Shown here piece after piece: positions 1 to 12,300 of a DNA stretch of 64,000 bases; position 1 is the stretch's first letter, and each line of letters starts with the position of its first letter. The stretch is taken from the NCBI GenBank assembly GCA_036346225.1, contig JARFIW010001108.1:4858501-4922500 (forward strand), read 5' to 3'. The notes under the pieces were generated by a model, which saw only the letters and a list, made by a program, of their open reading frames with translations, did not search any database and was not told the DNA's origin. A program made the position numbers and the translations under genes. Origin of the DNA: Platerodrilus igneus. Lineage: Eukaryota; Arthropoda; Insecta; Coleoptera; Lycidae.

Positions 1-449
1 TTTATAGGCGTTATTTATATCTGGGTGTGTATAGAGATTATTTATATAATGTCTGTAAATACCTCGGGCTTTTGCTGACCTCCGTGCGTTGCGTGTCAGT
101 CAAAAATATCATCCTCAGCAGCATTGAAACAGTTTTCCAACTCGCGTGTAGTATATTATTAAACAATAAAAATTTGTTGTGTAAGAAAAATTGTAACTGC
201 TACTAGGAGTATTAGTGTAATAGAATAAATCCGTTTATCAAGTAAAATAAATATTAATAAAAATCGCATCATTTTATTCAAGAGGTATAAAGCAATTAAT
301 GCACATACCAAAATCATGATAACTTATTGTTGGTTAGCAGTTAATAACAAATGATGTGTTTTATTTTTTACTTTGGGCCTCAGTTATAATATGCCTTATG
401 TTCAATATATACTGTGTTAGTATTTTTAGAATAATACGTTGTTGAGTTC
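1..449. other. AT-rich sequence, no gene seen
   Basis: I see no open frame, RNA gene or clear repeat here. The homology of the following LINE relic appears to begin at about 450, so this is the flank of a 5'-truncated insertion. Confidence 0.5.
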
Positions 450-2441
450 ATTGACCACTAACTAAACACCCATGACATCATGGTCACTAAAAACATCTCG
501 TACCACATAACAACAGAAGTCGTGGAGAACCTACGCTCCGATCATCTTCCTGTTATTACGACCTTACACACCAACCTAACTTCGATTAGCAACCGCACAA
601 TTCAAACAACCATCAACTGGAGGAAATGCAATGAATATCTCATGAACCGAATTCTGAAAGCAAATCTCATCAACACACTTGAAAGCTTGGACACCGCAGT
701 GGCCAACTTGAAGAACACTAAAAGAGGTTATTGAACATAGCACAACTACAATCCAGCCACACCGCAACAAAATTCAACCATCGTTATAGTTAAGGAAATA
801 TTCAAAGAGAAAAGACGCCTTGCAAGAACATGGCAACTGACAAGAGACCCTCGAAAACCACGCTTAATAACAACAACAAGCCTTGAAAATACTACAACGG
901 GAATTCTCTGGGGAATCATGAATTTCACTTTGAACAAGGATGGAAATTTCTACAAATTGAACCAGGTCCTCAAAAACGGAGATGTAAGACACTATTCTTC
1001 ACTACAAGGACTAACAAGACAGTTATTCAGTGTCGCCGACAAGTTCAACCAATTTACCAGAACCATCCAGGAAACGTTCACACCAAATCCGACAACAGAT
1101 ACGGACCGAGAAACTAGCATTCATACAAACCTCGTATGACTTATGCAGAAGTATTCTGATCAGGACATCTCTAAGGAAGTCGAGCAAACTATAAGGGCTG
1201 AGTCATAGAAAATCAGCCGGACCGATTGGTATCACCTACGAAGCCTTACACAAGATTACGAAAGGCATGTTAGCACATCTTACTTTGATTTATAGCAGCA
1301 TCACCCACTTCAGGTACTTTCCGTCAACAAGAGAGAGGAAGCTCCTATGGTAATAATTCCCAAACCCAGGAAACGATCAAGAAATGAGGCCTACTTTCTT
1401 TATTGAATATGACAACAAAGATCTTGCAGAGATTATTTATGCAGCCACTAAATCCATACCTGTTCGTCAGAGGGGAACAGCTCAGATTTAGAGAGAAAAA
1501 CTTCATGACGCACCAGATGATCAAGGTAATTCATCACACTGCAAAAAATTATTACAGGCACAAAGCCATCGTGACCGTAGCTTTAGACGTCGAAATGCCC
1601 TCCGACAAGGTCTGGTATGCTGACTTCAATTTCAAACTTGAAACCATCCACCAAGTCCCAGCCAGCTATCTAAAACTTCTGGCCAGAAACCTATTTGGTA
1701 GGACGGTACGAGTAAAGATCAAAGATAAAATGTTCAATGTCATTCCCATCCACGTGGGTGTACCAAAGGCGGTTACCTATCATTCACTCTCTTCAATGCA
1801 TATGTCTACGACCTTCCATACGACGTGCTCTTTACACCAAGGACGACAATCTGATGGCAGAAGGCTGGCCTCTTTCCCGGAACTGCCATGGCTAGAATGT
1901 AAACGCAACTAAATGCACTGCCTCAATTGTTTGATGATTGCAGAATTAAACTCAACGGGGACAAGTCTGACGAAATCTTGTTCTCAAAGCAAAGGGATCG
2001 ATTGCATTACCCACCGACACTACAAGGAAAAAGGATACGGTGGTAACCCAACATCCGGTATCTGGGAGTCAACTCAGACAGAGAACTTAAGTTCAACCAC
2101 CCCACTCGGCACACTTTATTCAAGGCACGTCGAATAATAGTTCTTCCTGGTCCGACTCTCAACCATAAATGCAACATTCGGTTGTACTTTCGGCTACTTG
2201 GAGTAATGGTTTACCTATATTTTCGACACAAACAAATTAAAAATAAGAGTCTTTTAAATCACCATCCTTAGATCAATCACAGGGGCACCGTGGTATGCCA
2301 GGAATAGCATTTACGAAAATACCATCTAACCACAACTAAGAACTTTCGACCATCTATAACATCGCACCGCTGAATGGCACACAAAAGCGAATAAAGAAAA
2401 GACCGAGACTGATGATACAACTATAGAATAAAAAAAAAGAA
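450..2441 (+). pseudogene. LINE (non-LTR retrotransposon, jockey/I-like) ORF2 relic
   Basis: This is a decayed copy of an endonuclease/reverse transcriptase polyprotein. The end of the AP endonuclease is visible at 480-560, with the family's SDH motif in 'LRSDHLPVIT'. The reverse transcriptase follows in shifting frames: 'SAGP' near 1215, the motif A region 'ALDVEMPSDKVW' near 1580-1620 (first Asp kept), 'VGVPK' near 1760, and a degenerate Y..DD box with downstream 'LMAE' near 1833-1860. The C-terminal 'FNH.T..TLFKARRI' block lies near 2095-2135. Several frameshifts and stops split it, so it cannot be active. It is 5' truncated: the first part of the endonuclease is missing. A short A-run near 2429-2438 may be the old 3' tail. 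The clade call (jockey or I rather than R1) is tentative because only motif-level similarity is visible. Confidence 0.75.
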
Positions 2442-3117
2442 TTCCTGTAAAAACCATTTTCAAGCTGCAAAAATTAAAAGATATACCTGAGAGGGTCAGC
2501 ACTGACTACAATGTTACTGTGATTTTTTTTGACAAACGCTTTAAATTTTGCATATAAAAGTACAGCAAAATTGGTGTAAACCATCAGTCCTATGCCCATC
2601 AATACTATTGATTTCTCTGCCTGTCTAATTAAACCTAAAGCTATTATTAAAGGTTTAGACTTTTCTTCACCGAAGAATTTTAAGTACACGTTGCTGTATC
2701 CCTGTCGATTGTAGAACGCTTATGAAACGCTTTCCACTATTTTGGTTTAAATTAACTCTAAGTTAAACGCAGTTTAGTTAACATAATATACGATATACAG
2801 CGTTAAAACTCAAAATTAATGTAACCAAAATTGGTGTACGCAGCTTCAATATAATATCAAGCACAGATTTATGTTTAAATAGTATTAACGGAAAATTTTA
2901 CATTTCTTGTTAATCATTGTAGTACCGGCCCAGACGCTGCATGAGCTGTAATATTGTAACAATAACACCAAACTGTCTTCAATTTTAAGGAATAAATCTT
3001 GTAGATAAACAATGAATTGATCGACAGCTACAATGGTGTATTTAAAGGACCGATATAAAGCGAACAAAAGAAACGATTCTCGTAGATTCTAGAAAATTCC
3101 GCGGACTGCAAGAATAA
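2442..3117. other. no gene recognised
   Basis: AT-rich sequence between two LINE relics. Short open frames on the minus strand (2474-2689, 2885-3225) have no recognisable domain and look like chance. Confidence 0.45.
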
Positions 3118-3123
3118 AGGGTA

Positions 3124-3147
3124 TTGAAATTGAAATTGAAATTGAAA
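3124..3147 (-). repeat. (TTTCAA)4 3'-terminal microsatellite of the LINE
   Basis: Four perfect TTGAAA units on the plus strand lie at the 3' end of the minus-strand LINE. CR1/L2-type elements commonly end in short tandem repeats rather than poly(A), so this probably marks the element's true 3' end. Confidence 0.75.
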
Positions 3148-3312
3148 CGTCTTTATTATTAAATAAATATACATTATAAGATACAAAGTTTTGATACAAA
3201 CTGCATCAAGCGCGATTAGGGCCATTAGGCCCTGTCTTACACCTAACTTGCATACAGCTGTACTCTTGAATAAGGTAAAAAATAAAAAATAAATAAATAA
3301 TAAAAGAAATCA

Positions 3313-3435
3313 CTACACACACGCACACACCCTCGCACAAACGCACCCTACGCCACGCACATGCACACACAACACACACTTACACACATGCACACACAAC
3401 TCTCTCTCACACATACAAACCCACGCACACACTCA
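3313..3435. repeat. degenerate CA-rich simple repeat
   Basis: About 120 bp of interrupted (CA)n with CACACG and ACACAT variants. It lies in the 3' UTR of the minus-strand LINE, where it reads as GT-rich. Confidence 0.85.
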
Positions 3436-5399
3436 TCGAGCATCAGTTTAGGAAAATGCACTTGCCTCTACACCTGAAAGTTTAAAAGATGTTCCTGCAA
3501 GAGTTTACGAAAACGTTGCACGGTCGGAGCCTGCCTAATATCAAGAGGAATAGTATTCCACAAGAGGGAACCGGAAACAAGAAAAGACAAATGGAATGTA
3601 TGGGTATGGTGTATGGGGATAGATAGCAAGTCATCTCGCCTAGTGTTATAGCGCCGATTTGAAAGAAAAGAAAAATGTTGGCTTAGGTAGAACGGGTTGC
3701 GGTTAGAAATAAGTTTATAGACAAGCACTGCCAAGTGAAGTTTTCGCCTATTGTTTAGTTTAAGCCACGACATTCTTGAGTAAAATGGGGTGACTCTTTC
3801 CCAATATTTTAGTTCGAAGATAAACCGTACACAACTATTTTGCTAGCGTTGTAGACGTAAACTTAAATTAGATGAAAGATTGGTATATAATGCATCGCAA
3901 TAATCGAAATGTGGAAGAATTAATGATTGTACTAACTTTAACTTTAATTTAGTCGGTATAAACCGTTTTAGACGCTTAAGAGTATGCAGAGTAAATAGAA
4001 CTTTTCTACACACGCTTGATACCTGATCTTTCCATCTGAGGTTTGGATCCAACAGGATACCTAGATTTTTAATTATAGGTAAAAAGTTTATGTTTGATTT
4101 ACCAAGCATTAACATGGGAAGATCCACGAACTGAACTGATCTAATTAAATTTTGTGTTCCCAGAAGCAAAGCCTGGCATTTGGCCGGATTTATGGTTAAT
4201 AATAATTTTTACACCAATCGTCAACCCTTGATAGATCATCATTAACTGCCTGGAACGCTTCAATTATTTCTGTTGGAGAAAAATGGAAATAAATCTGCAC
4301 GTCATCTGCATATCAGTGGTAACGACAAAACTTCAATGTTGTGGAAAAGTCTTGAATGTACAATGTACAAGAGAACCGAGTACACAGCCTTGAGGTACGC
4401 CTGTAACCAGGTCAACAGATTGTGAGATGTGACCATTTTCATCTTTAACTTGCTGCGTGCGTTGTGATAAGTATGATTCTACCCAAGAGATTACTGACTC
4501 TGAAAAATTATTTAGACATTTTAATTTAGTTAAAAGGATGTTAAAGTCAACACTGTTAAAGGCTGCACTGAAATCTAATAAAATCAGTAAAGTAAGTTTT
4601 TGACAATCCATGGCCTTTCTGACATCATCAGTTACCCGCAAAAGCGCAGTACATGTACTATAATTCGCACGGAAACCCGATTGGTATTTGTCTAGTAATG
4701 TGTACTGTTTTAAAAATAACAACATTTGATCAAGTGCTAGGTATTCAGCGGATTTTGAAAGCGCTGGTAAAATGCTAATCGGACGATAATCATCTGGACC
4801 TAAAGGGTTTGCTTTCTTTGGTAATGGCCTAACTATGGAGTGTTTCCATACTAATGGAAAACGAGCAGTGCTAAAAGATGTATTAATTATACTTGTTAAA
4901 GATTCTAGAGCAATTGGGCAGATTTCTGTAGGCATTGAGCTCGATATTTTATCAAAACCCAAAGCTTTTGATTTAATGCGCAGAACAGACTTGTGGACAT
5001 CATCGGTCGACACTTCAGTAAACACAAATTGTGGAAATGAAGGGGGCGGTATACTGATTAAGCGTTTGATAGTATTCAGTTTAGCTGTATTGTCTTGCAT
5101 CTTTAATGCAGAAAAATGTCGATTCAGTGTATCTACATGTATGCTGTAAGGCATCTGCAATAATGGTTTTCCTATACCAGCTTTCTTTAAAGCAGCCCAA
5201 GTCCTTCGGGAATCGGTATATGAAGCTATAGAATATTGCAGCTCGATACGCAGTGTTTCTCTCTCACCAATAAATTTCCTTATTTGTGATATTTTGAGAA
5301 AAAGTCATTCCTAATTAAAGCCATTGTATAATTTTAGAAGTCATCAGCAATGGTCAAATTGCTGGTGCAATGTCCAGCAAGCACAAAAATAGTAATGTA

Positions 5400-6120
5400 C
5401 AAGTGAGGTTAAGGTAAATACTTTTATTTAGAATATTCGCAAGGAATTAAGTCAAAAACTATTTACTAACTGGAGGACTTGCTTCCGTCAAGTACACGTT
5501 TCTTTGAACATTGTCTAAATTCTTTGAACACTTTTGATATAATGTCTTCATTAATTGTACAAATAACTTCAATGTCTTTTCTTTGATAGTTAAACGTCGT
5601 CTCCTACATCGTTGTTATAAACTAATTTTATAAGGCACATAATGGAAAAAATCTGTTCAGGTGATCGTGCAGGCCATGATATTGGTCCATAACCACCAAT
5701 CCACTTTTTGGGAAAATGAGTACCTAAAAACTCTTACTTGCAATATAGAATGTCTAGGACACCCACCCTGCTAAAACATTAATTTTTTTAATCTAAATTC
5801 GCTATAAACAAAATTTAAAATTTTTGAATAATAATTCTGATTGAGGTTTCCATCCAAAGGTAAGGACTGTTGTTCTGTTGTTAATCAGTAGCCCACGCTT
5901 TCTTAAACCTTTGAGTCCTAGTTGTGATCCTAAAATTTGGCTTTTCTTAAGGGCAGAATCGGCAATTTTGCGAAGAAACTATCCCAGTTGTCGTAAAGGT
6001 TGTTTCATCTGAGAACAAAATATATGGGATTTTTAAAGCGGAATTTTAAGTCAAGTATCTAGTCTTCAACCTTTGCAAATGGAAAAATTTGAATTTCCCA
6101 GTATGGGCACTTTTTTTAAA
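5400..6120 (-). pseudogene. Tc1/mariner-superfamily transposase relic
   Basis: Decayed DDE transposase on the minus strand. Near 6035-6005 it reads 'YILFSDETTFT', matching the block around the first catalytic Asp (SDE). Near 5720-5660 it reads 'KKWIGGYGPISWPARSP', which matches the WIGRxGPxxWPxRSPD block that precedes the third catalytic Asp in DUF4817-type Tc1/mariner transposases. C-terminal sequence with 'INEDIISKVFKEFRQC' follows near 5560-5480. The frame is broken many times and no TIRs were identified. It lies directly upstream (minus sense) of the LINE relic, with no visible functional link. Superfamily fairly certain, exact family inferred. Confidence 0.7.
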
Positions 6121-9084
6121 AACCCAAGATAATTCGTTTTTCTAACGGAATTTAAAGCGGAAGTAAGCCTATTGTTATTCTTTTTCCTCTAAGGCCAGCC
6201 GTTAATCCTCAAAAAATTTGAAAACCCACAACTGGTCCTGTGATCTCTTTCAAAAGTCAACCCCAACATTATTAACAGCATTTTTAACGAAGAAAAAACA
6301 CAAAACAACACTTTAGCTATTTGTACTATGCAAGCAAGCTCAGATTCTCTTAAACTAAGAAATGCAATCGAAGAATGAGATTAATAACTTTGGCGGTATT
6401 ATTCAGCTAGAAGCGATACTCAAAAGTGCAAGTGTTTAATTTTTGGGGCGTGTAACGTCACACTTTTTATTTTGCTTTTGTTTTACTGTTAGGAAGTAGA
6501 AAAATACTAAACACTTTAAATAAGTTCTTGTTGAGGTTTTCTACAACCACAGACTAATAAATAACAGGAAATGTGCCGTCATGAATAAGCTATAGAGTGG
6601 CGGTGTTATGATGGGTCGGAGGAAGCGCTTGACTTAGATTACCAAAAACACTTGAAAACAACTAAAGAAATACATACGGCAGTAATATAGTTAATTCAGT
6701 ATTGATCTGCTAACAAATGATTTACAAAATGCTGTAAGATATGTCGCCCGACGTGGGTCAAATGTGGCATGGAGGATTAACCGAATATGTTCCACTGTTA
6801 TTTATAGCTATGGGCAACGATCCATGATTATGGGTCACGATAAATGATCAGGTATAGTGGCGATATTGTCATATTGATACTAGATCAGTCACGTAATTTT
6901 TTATCTAATGACGTACCCCACCTCAGAAAGTTGCAGATTAGAGTTTATCAACGTGCGGAGAATTGCTCAGTTGCAAATGTCAAACTGACAGTTCCCACTT
7001 CAAACGTAAGGTTCTGCAAGACAGATAAAATTTCATATGTTTGATAGTGAATTTGAGATCTGTACTCCTCTTGAATTAAAAGAGGTTCTTGAAAGAACAA
7101 TTTAAAATTTATTGCCAAATAAAAGCAAACCAAAGTATGAGAACATTTATAAATTATATTAAGATCAGCACCTCTATAAGTAAGTGCAACGTATATTCAA
7201 TTAATACGTAGCATTTTAATCTAACATTTGACATCACGAATTTCCTGTGTTAAGTAAAAATCACATTGTATATTTTATTCCTTTATAAAAAAAATTAAAC
7301 GCTCACAAACCCTATTGAAATACTATAGTTGTAAAGGAAACAATTCCATATATTTTGTAAAGTGAGCAGACATAATAACATAAAAGTTTTCATGGAAAAA
7401 TTTAATTGGAACGTTTCACGGCTTCAAGTTTATAAGCTCTGAAAATAATTAACAAACACAGCATGTTAAGAATTTCCAGTAACGTTGCATGCCCGAAATA
7501 ATAACGAATTTTGTTCGTAGAATTTGAAGAAACACGATTATCTAAATACACCTGCTCAAAATCAAGCCACACGTCTGTTAGAACGATAGGATTTTTAAAA
7601 AGCAAGTAACCGATAATAATTAGCTAAACTGGGTGAAATTTGTAAAAACTAGTAAAACGAAAAACGCGTTTGTGACGCCAAGATCTCTGAAATATAAATA
7701 GCAGAGAAATTATAAAAGCGTCTACTTTACCTCTACAGCTGTTTTCGCTTTTGTTTCAAGTTTGATTACGTTAATAGCTCGATGTTTTCACGATAGCAAG
7801 CATTTTTGCTGTTTGTTCAATAAAATAAAAGTGTGAAAATCGCGTGAATACCCCAAGCATCTATAACTTTAGAAGCGGATTTTGAGTACCGATTTATATA
7901 AATTTTATTTTATATTGAAGAATGAATATAGTAGCGGCAGAGACGCTGCGGCAGCTGTAACGCATTTTTCTCTCTTTCAAAAAGTATCAATTCTGTCAGC
8001 TTCGTTGTTCTGTAGCTAGTTACCAGTAAAGAAACAGCATGATATTGAAGGTACGGTAATTGGATTATAAATATACATAATCCGCAATTTAAACATTGTT
8101 TTGACACTTGAATCTCGGCATATTTTTGTTCTCGTTGCTGCCATAGTAACTAACGAAGTAAACTTCAAAGTAACCTTCAAGCTAGGGTCGTTGTTAGTTG
8201 CTATAGTGTACTACACTGTATGCATTTTACATGAAATCAAATAGCATTCGCCAAACACAATTTCTGTAAATGCAACAAATACCTAGGAGAATCTAGGGAT
8301 CTTGTTTTCCAACTAAGCACTAGTTTCCACCTTATATAAGCTTATCAAGATAAGAAACAAAGCCTTCCGCGTTGCTTTTATCCTCCAGCGCTTAGCTTAG
8401 CTATCGAACACAGTAAATGCATTTTGTACGTTGACTATTCCTTGGGATAAACAGAGATCAAGATGATTCAGCATAAGCCATGTAAAAGTCTTTTGACACG
8501 TATTACAAATTGCAATATACCAAATATACGGAGACGAAGTTCAGAATTTACTACTGAAAGCAATTGCAGAATATGAATTTCACGCAATCCTTAATGCAGT
8601 TGAAGTGCTGATTACAATCTATATAGACTTTATGTAATTCGGTAGTAACAAGCACTCAATATGTCCAACCATACCCCAACCATACTCAACACAAATTGCA
8701 ATTGATAAAGTTCAAAAAACTGGAACGAACGTGGGCAAAATACGTAAAATAAGTTTCGAAAATTGATAAAAAGCAATCCTGAGATGCTTTAACGTGCTGC
8801 AAGACACTGTTAATAAAAGCTAAACGTATTTCATGTCAGATACATGTACAACGACATCATATACAGCATGGATAGAGTAATATCTTAATTGCTCCAAGTA
8901 CTGGTTAGAAACTTGAACACCAACGATTCGTAGATGTCGCTGCACTGAAATGCAGCAAAAGACAGTCGAGAACGCAGTATAAGGAAATGCCCGTAGTAGT
9001 CACTATAAGTGAAAATAAACTTATCGACAGGAGCTTGTCGTAGATACATCTTGCATCTACATATTATAAGGTATCGCAATATAT
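6121..9084. other. no gene recognised
   Basis: About 3 kb of AT-rich DNA. Open frames of 60-67 residues occur on both strands but carry no motif I recognise and no supporting splice or promoter context. A TATAAATAG sequence near 7692-7700 could be a core promoter, but nothing coding follows it. Confidence 0.45.
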
Positions 9085-9240
9085 AAAACGAGAAAAAAAT
9101 AAAGAAATTCTTCTAAAAACTCGAATACTCATACTCCGTAGATGGAAGTATTTTGTATAGTGTACTCTAAGTGCGAAAACTCCTGATATAATGAGCGTTA
9201 TTTATGTTGCCTATTAGTACCTTTAAATAATAAATATTAC
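9085..9240. repeat. dispersed repeat, copy 1 (pair at 22712-22850)
   Basis: The segment from AGAAAAAAATAAAGAAAT to the CTATTAGTACCTTTAAA block is colinear with 22712-22850 at roughly 70% identity by eye. Unknown class. Confidence 0.6.
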
Positions 9241-9523
9241 GTAAGTAAAAGTCCGTGAAAATCCTACAAACTAAAAGGCACTCGATACCATTTAAAATGC
9301 GTCCTAAAAGAAAGTATGGGATGTAAGTTAAATATCCGTGCTTCTGAAAGTACTCCTCCTCAAACATAATTAAAAACGCATTCAGTTTATTTCATGACAA
9401 GATTAAAATCAACGCAAAATGTGCAGTTGTATATTTTATATGAAATAGCGCATTTATTTCTTCTGGAGAGATCTAGATTATTCAAAGGATTTCAAAGTTT
9501 ATCGATCTAGTACTAAAACCCAT

Positions 9524-9756
9524 AAATCAAATAGATAACGAGCACTAACAGCTATTGAAAGATGACATAAGCATTTTAACGTTTATTCAATAAAGATTCA
9601 AAATGTAACTACAGTAAAACATTTAAGGTTGTAATAAATCAAATAGATAACGAGTAATGGCGGCTAGTAGTCCAGATAACAGATAAACATTTTTTAACGG
9701 TTATTCAATAAAGATCCCAATTAGACATTTCACGATGTAATAAATCAAAGATAACA
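9524..9756. repeat. tandem duplication, ~112-bp unit
   Basis: The unit AAATCAAATAGATAACGAG...TTATTCAATAAAGAT occurs at about 9524 and again at about 9636. A third, truncated start lies near 9741. Confidence 0.7.
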
Positions 9757-10436
9757 GCAATTTAGCACGTAAAATGTACTAATTAACACTATTTTTGCCT
9801 AAATTACATCAGCTGAAAGAATGAAGTCAACCAAAAGTTTACCGAGTGTTTTAGATTTTAATGACGTAGTAAAATTTATACTATAGATCCGATTAAAGAA
9901 TCAGAACGGGGCGGATCGTTAATTCAATTTAGTTCACATCATAGTGTTTATGACCCGTAAGGATGCTAGTCCACCCGATAATAATGAGTTTCGGAAAGTT
10001 TACAAAACATTGAGTATGGCTACCTTAAGCAGATACGTGAACTGGTTTTGAAGTAAATAACGAAAGTGGGTTTTGATAAATTCTTGCAAGATAATTTAAT
10101 TCAAACGGAAGAGTATGATATGGACTCTTAAAGGCATTTATTGGTAATTTACTTTTAACAGAATAGAATGATATGGGATAGATATAGAAATTTAACTAAT
10201 CGATTAAACTTGACCATTATAAAGGAATTTATTGAATGTGTCTGATCAGCTACGTTTGAATTCGTTTTAAGAATGATTATTAAAAATTATCCATCCTCAT
10301 TTCTAGAAATTTGTAAATAGTGTGATTTACAAAAGAGAGATTTGTGAAATACTAATTAGAAAAAAGATTTTAAGCAATATATGCTAGTTGCTGTGCTGCC
10401 CTCATTGGAATAGTTTTGTCCACATACACTTAACCG
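9757..10436. other. no gene recognised
   Basis: AT-rich; nothing supported. Confidence 0.45.
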
Positions 10437-11012
10437 TCAGATTTTGCAGATAAATTTGAGGATGTCGTACAAGGGAGTGCGGCTTATTCTGGCTGGGTCA
10501 GACCAAAAGTTTCCCAGCATAGATCCCCGTAGTCTGGCAAGGAGTACTGGACAGGTGCACGAAATGTACACCGTTGTTTCATCCTCCAGTCGACTGCCAC
10601 GAGAAGTAAAGTTATCTGACATACCTAACCTGTGCATGTCGTTCTCCTAGTTTTCTGTACTTGGAAATATTAACTATCAATAGCCGCAGTTTCTGCCTCG
10701 GCAAGCAAAAACGAATTTCTCGATTTCTGTCACTGGAGTCGTAATAAATATTTTTATTCGCTGGCAGACTGTCGTACACGCCTATTTGTTTCTATGCCCA
10801 CGAAGGGTTGTTTACCTTATCATAGTGAACATCGCCGATGGCGATAAGAAAACAAACAGCTTAGAACCAACAAAACCCAAAGTCGATCCTTGTTTCGCCA
10901 ATGTATATTCCTGGTCATTGACATGTACCTTTGAGTGTGCTTTGATCCACACAAGCTTAAGAACATTGCTGATGGAAGCAAGCAAGGGTCCGGTGGTATT
11001 GGAGTCACGCAC
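10437..11012 (-). pseudogene. LINE RNase H and C-terminal domain relic
   Basis: Minus-strand remnant of the 3' end of a LINE ORF2 that carries RNase H. At 10985-10812 it reads 'LKLVWIKAHSKVHVND', matching the LxWVPGHSGVxGNExAD block of retroelement RNase H. This is followed by 'LAKQGST' and 'FVGSKLFVFLSPS', in place of the usual FxGPEPxLxxS. Nearer the 3' end, 10640-10437 reads 'RLEDETTVYISCTCP', matching the C-x2-C-ExxxxHxLCxCP zinc-like tail with its cysteines largely lost, then 'ISRTPLYDILKFI'. This domain order is typical of jockey/I/Outcast-type LINEs. A SINE fragment (11004-11122) lies against its upstream end. At least one frameshift separates the two blocks. Confidence 0.75.
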
Positions 11013-11122
11013 GTTAACGATTCTTACCCTGCTTGGAATAGCAAGGGTTCGGCAAAATTCGAAATTTTTCAGGGACCTTGGGCGTAGTAGTCACACACAT
11101 ACTACTACGCCACAGAGCCGCC
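11004..11122 (-). mobile_element. tRNA-derived SINE fragment with rearranged head and tail
   Basis: A 68-bp tail-like segment (11004-11071) matches 26499-26567 in the same orientation. Immediately after it, 11072-11122 is the SINE head in reverse complement (GGCGGCTCTGTGGCGTAG on the minus strand). The head is the first ~51 bp of the tRNA-like region at 26337 and stops just before the B box. Relative to the 26.3-kb copy, the head is inverted against the tail. Confidence 0.75.
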
Positions 11123-11679
11123 TCCACAACGTGGGCCGCCATTTTGCTCTGTAACTTACTTGGACTGAAGCGCCACACTTGGGTAGTCATAATACTTTGA
11201 AATTGAACTGATTCTTGATGATGACCTATCTCAATGAACGCCAAAACTATTGCCAGCTTTTTGCTATAAATCTTCAATTGACAGCTTCATCCGAAAAGTT
11301 TGCCATGGCTGCTCAGCTGCTATCTGAAATATACTACCGTACTAAAAAGCAAACGCGTCTACAGTGACGATTTATTCATAACAACATACTACACAAAAAA
11401 TCTTTATCAATCCTTATTTCACACGTTGATGGAATTACAAACATTCGCCTTTGAAATAATACTTTTTCCAAATATTTCCTGATTAAATTTTTATCCACAG
11501 ATTAAATTTTATTTTAAAGTAACAGGGACTTTTCATACCTCTTATGCTACCCCAGTTTTAATAAGAGCTCATAGTAAAAGCTATAAACACGCGTGCTAAT
11601 TTTCGCACAGTCAAATACCATAAGTCCCTTTTACCTTGTACATACACAAATATTACATAAATTATTTTACACATATAAA
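11123..11679. other. no gene recognised
   Basis: AT-rich; nothing supported. Confidence 0.4.
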
Positions 11680-11832
11680 ATTCCCATATAAAAACATGGT
11701 GAAATAATAAATCATAAAAGTTCATTCGGTACCTCTTAGTCCACTAAATTTATAGAAACATACCCATAAGGCATAAAATGTCATTATACACAAAATAAAT
11801 CCACAAAACAATTATACGCAAAAATCTGTTAC

Positions 11833-12123
11833 CTGGGATGCACCACCCCAAATGAATCCATAATCATACCATTGATGACTGTTGCCCTCATCCATGACTG
11901 CACGTTCTGGAACCTCGTCAAGTTGTATACCATTTAAGACTGCACGCTGCTACTCTATTTTTTCTATCATCATTTGACGATACAGCCGGACTCCACCAAC
12001 TCTGCTACTAGTCCAATTTACCATGGATTCACCACCAAATCGATCCACCAACAATCACTGCTGCATTTTTGTGCATGCCTTGCACCAACAACCATATAAA
12101 AAGCAGTTTCTACTTACTTTCAT
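11833..12123 (-). pseudogene. exon-like conserved frame inside the TA-flanked repeat
   Basis: Read from ATG at 12123 to the splice-donor-like CAG|GTAAC at 11833, the frame is 97 codons with two in-frame stops (codon 23 TGA, codon 58 TAG). The last 39 codons are open, include 'LDEVPERAVMDEGN' and 'HQWYDYGFIWGGASQ', and end in phase 0 at the donor. The 45.2-kb copy has 'LEDIPEGAANDKD' at the equivalent place and the same CCAG|GTAAC. The 60.5-kb copy (62184) and the 33.7-kb copy (donor at 33902) keep the donor and parts of the upstream sequence, for example VRLYRQ here against VRLLRH at 33.7 kb. This looks like a decayed exon conserved across a repeat family. Function unknown. Confidence 0.45.
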
Positions 12124-12284
12124 AACGTATGCATCGGAGCTATCTTTGTATTAATCCAAATACTGCTATTACAAATATTTTAGACCAACGTGTACTTAAC
12201 TTTTATTTCAAGTATTATTACTTGTTCACTACTATTCGCAGATGCGTCGGTGAAAATCAAAAGAGAGAGAGAGAGAGCCCTTCC

Positions 12285-12300
12285 TGCTGGTGTTTATATA
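12285..12300 (-). promoter_or_regulatory. TATA box of the TA-flanked repeat
   Basis: On the minus strand this reads GGCTATATAAACACC. The 45.2-kb copy has GCCTATATAAACACG at the equivalent position (45791-45803), and the 33.7-kb and 60.5-kb copies have related A/T boxes. Conservation in position and context, 385-473 bp before the conserved donor, is the support for a core promoter. Confidence 0.5.

Larger units (their letters stand above)
3118..5315 (-). pseudogene. LINE (CR1/L2-group) reverse transcriptase relic
   Basis: Minus-strand reverse transcriptase of a 5'-truncated non-LTR element. The upstream linker 'TWAALKKAGIGK' (about 5210-5170) leads into a 275-residue open frame (5160-4333). 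That frame has 'YRPISILPALSK', the motif A block 'LLDFSAAFNSVDF' (catalytic first Asp kept, the second position of the AAFD motif changed to Asn), and 'GVPQGCVLG'. A frameshift follows near 4350. The YADD active site survives near 4310 but is preceded at once by a stop codon where an aromatic or aliphatic residue is usual. The thumb and C-terminal region continues at 4169-3843 and 3773-3468. A 3' UTR rich in GT on this strand ends in a short (TTTCAA)n array. The RPISxLPxLSK block is typical of CR1/L2/Crack-type elements. At least two frameshifts plus stops make it inactive. Confidence 0.85.

Noticed and set aside
4835..5149. 104-residue plus-strand frame
   Set aside because: Antisense shadow of the LINE reverse transcriptase frame.
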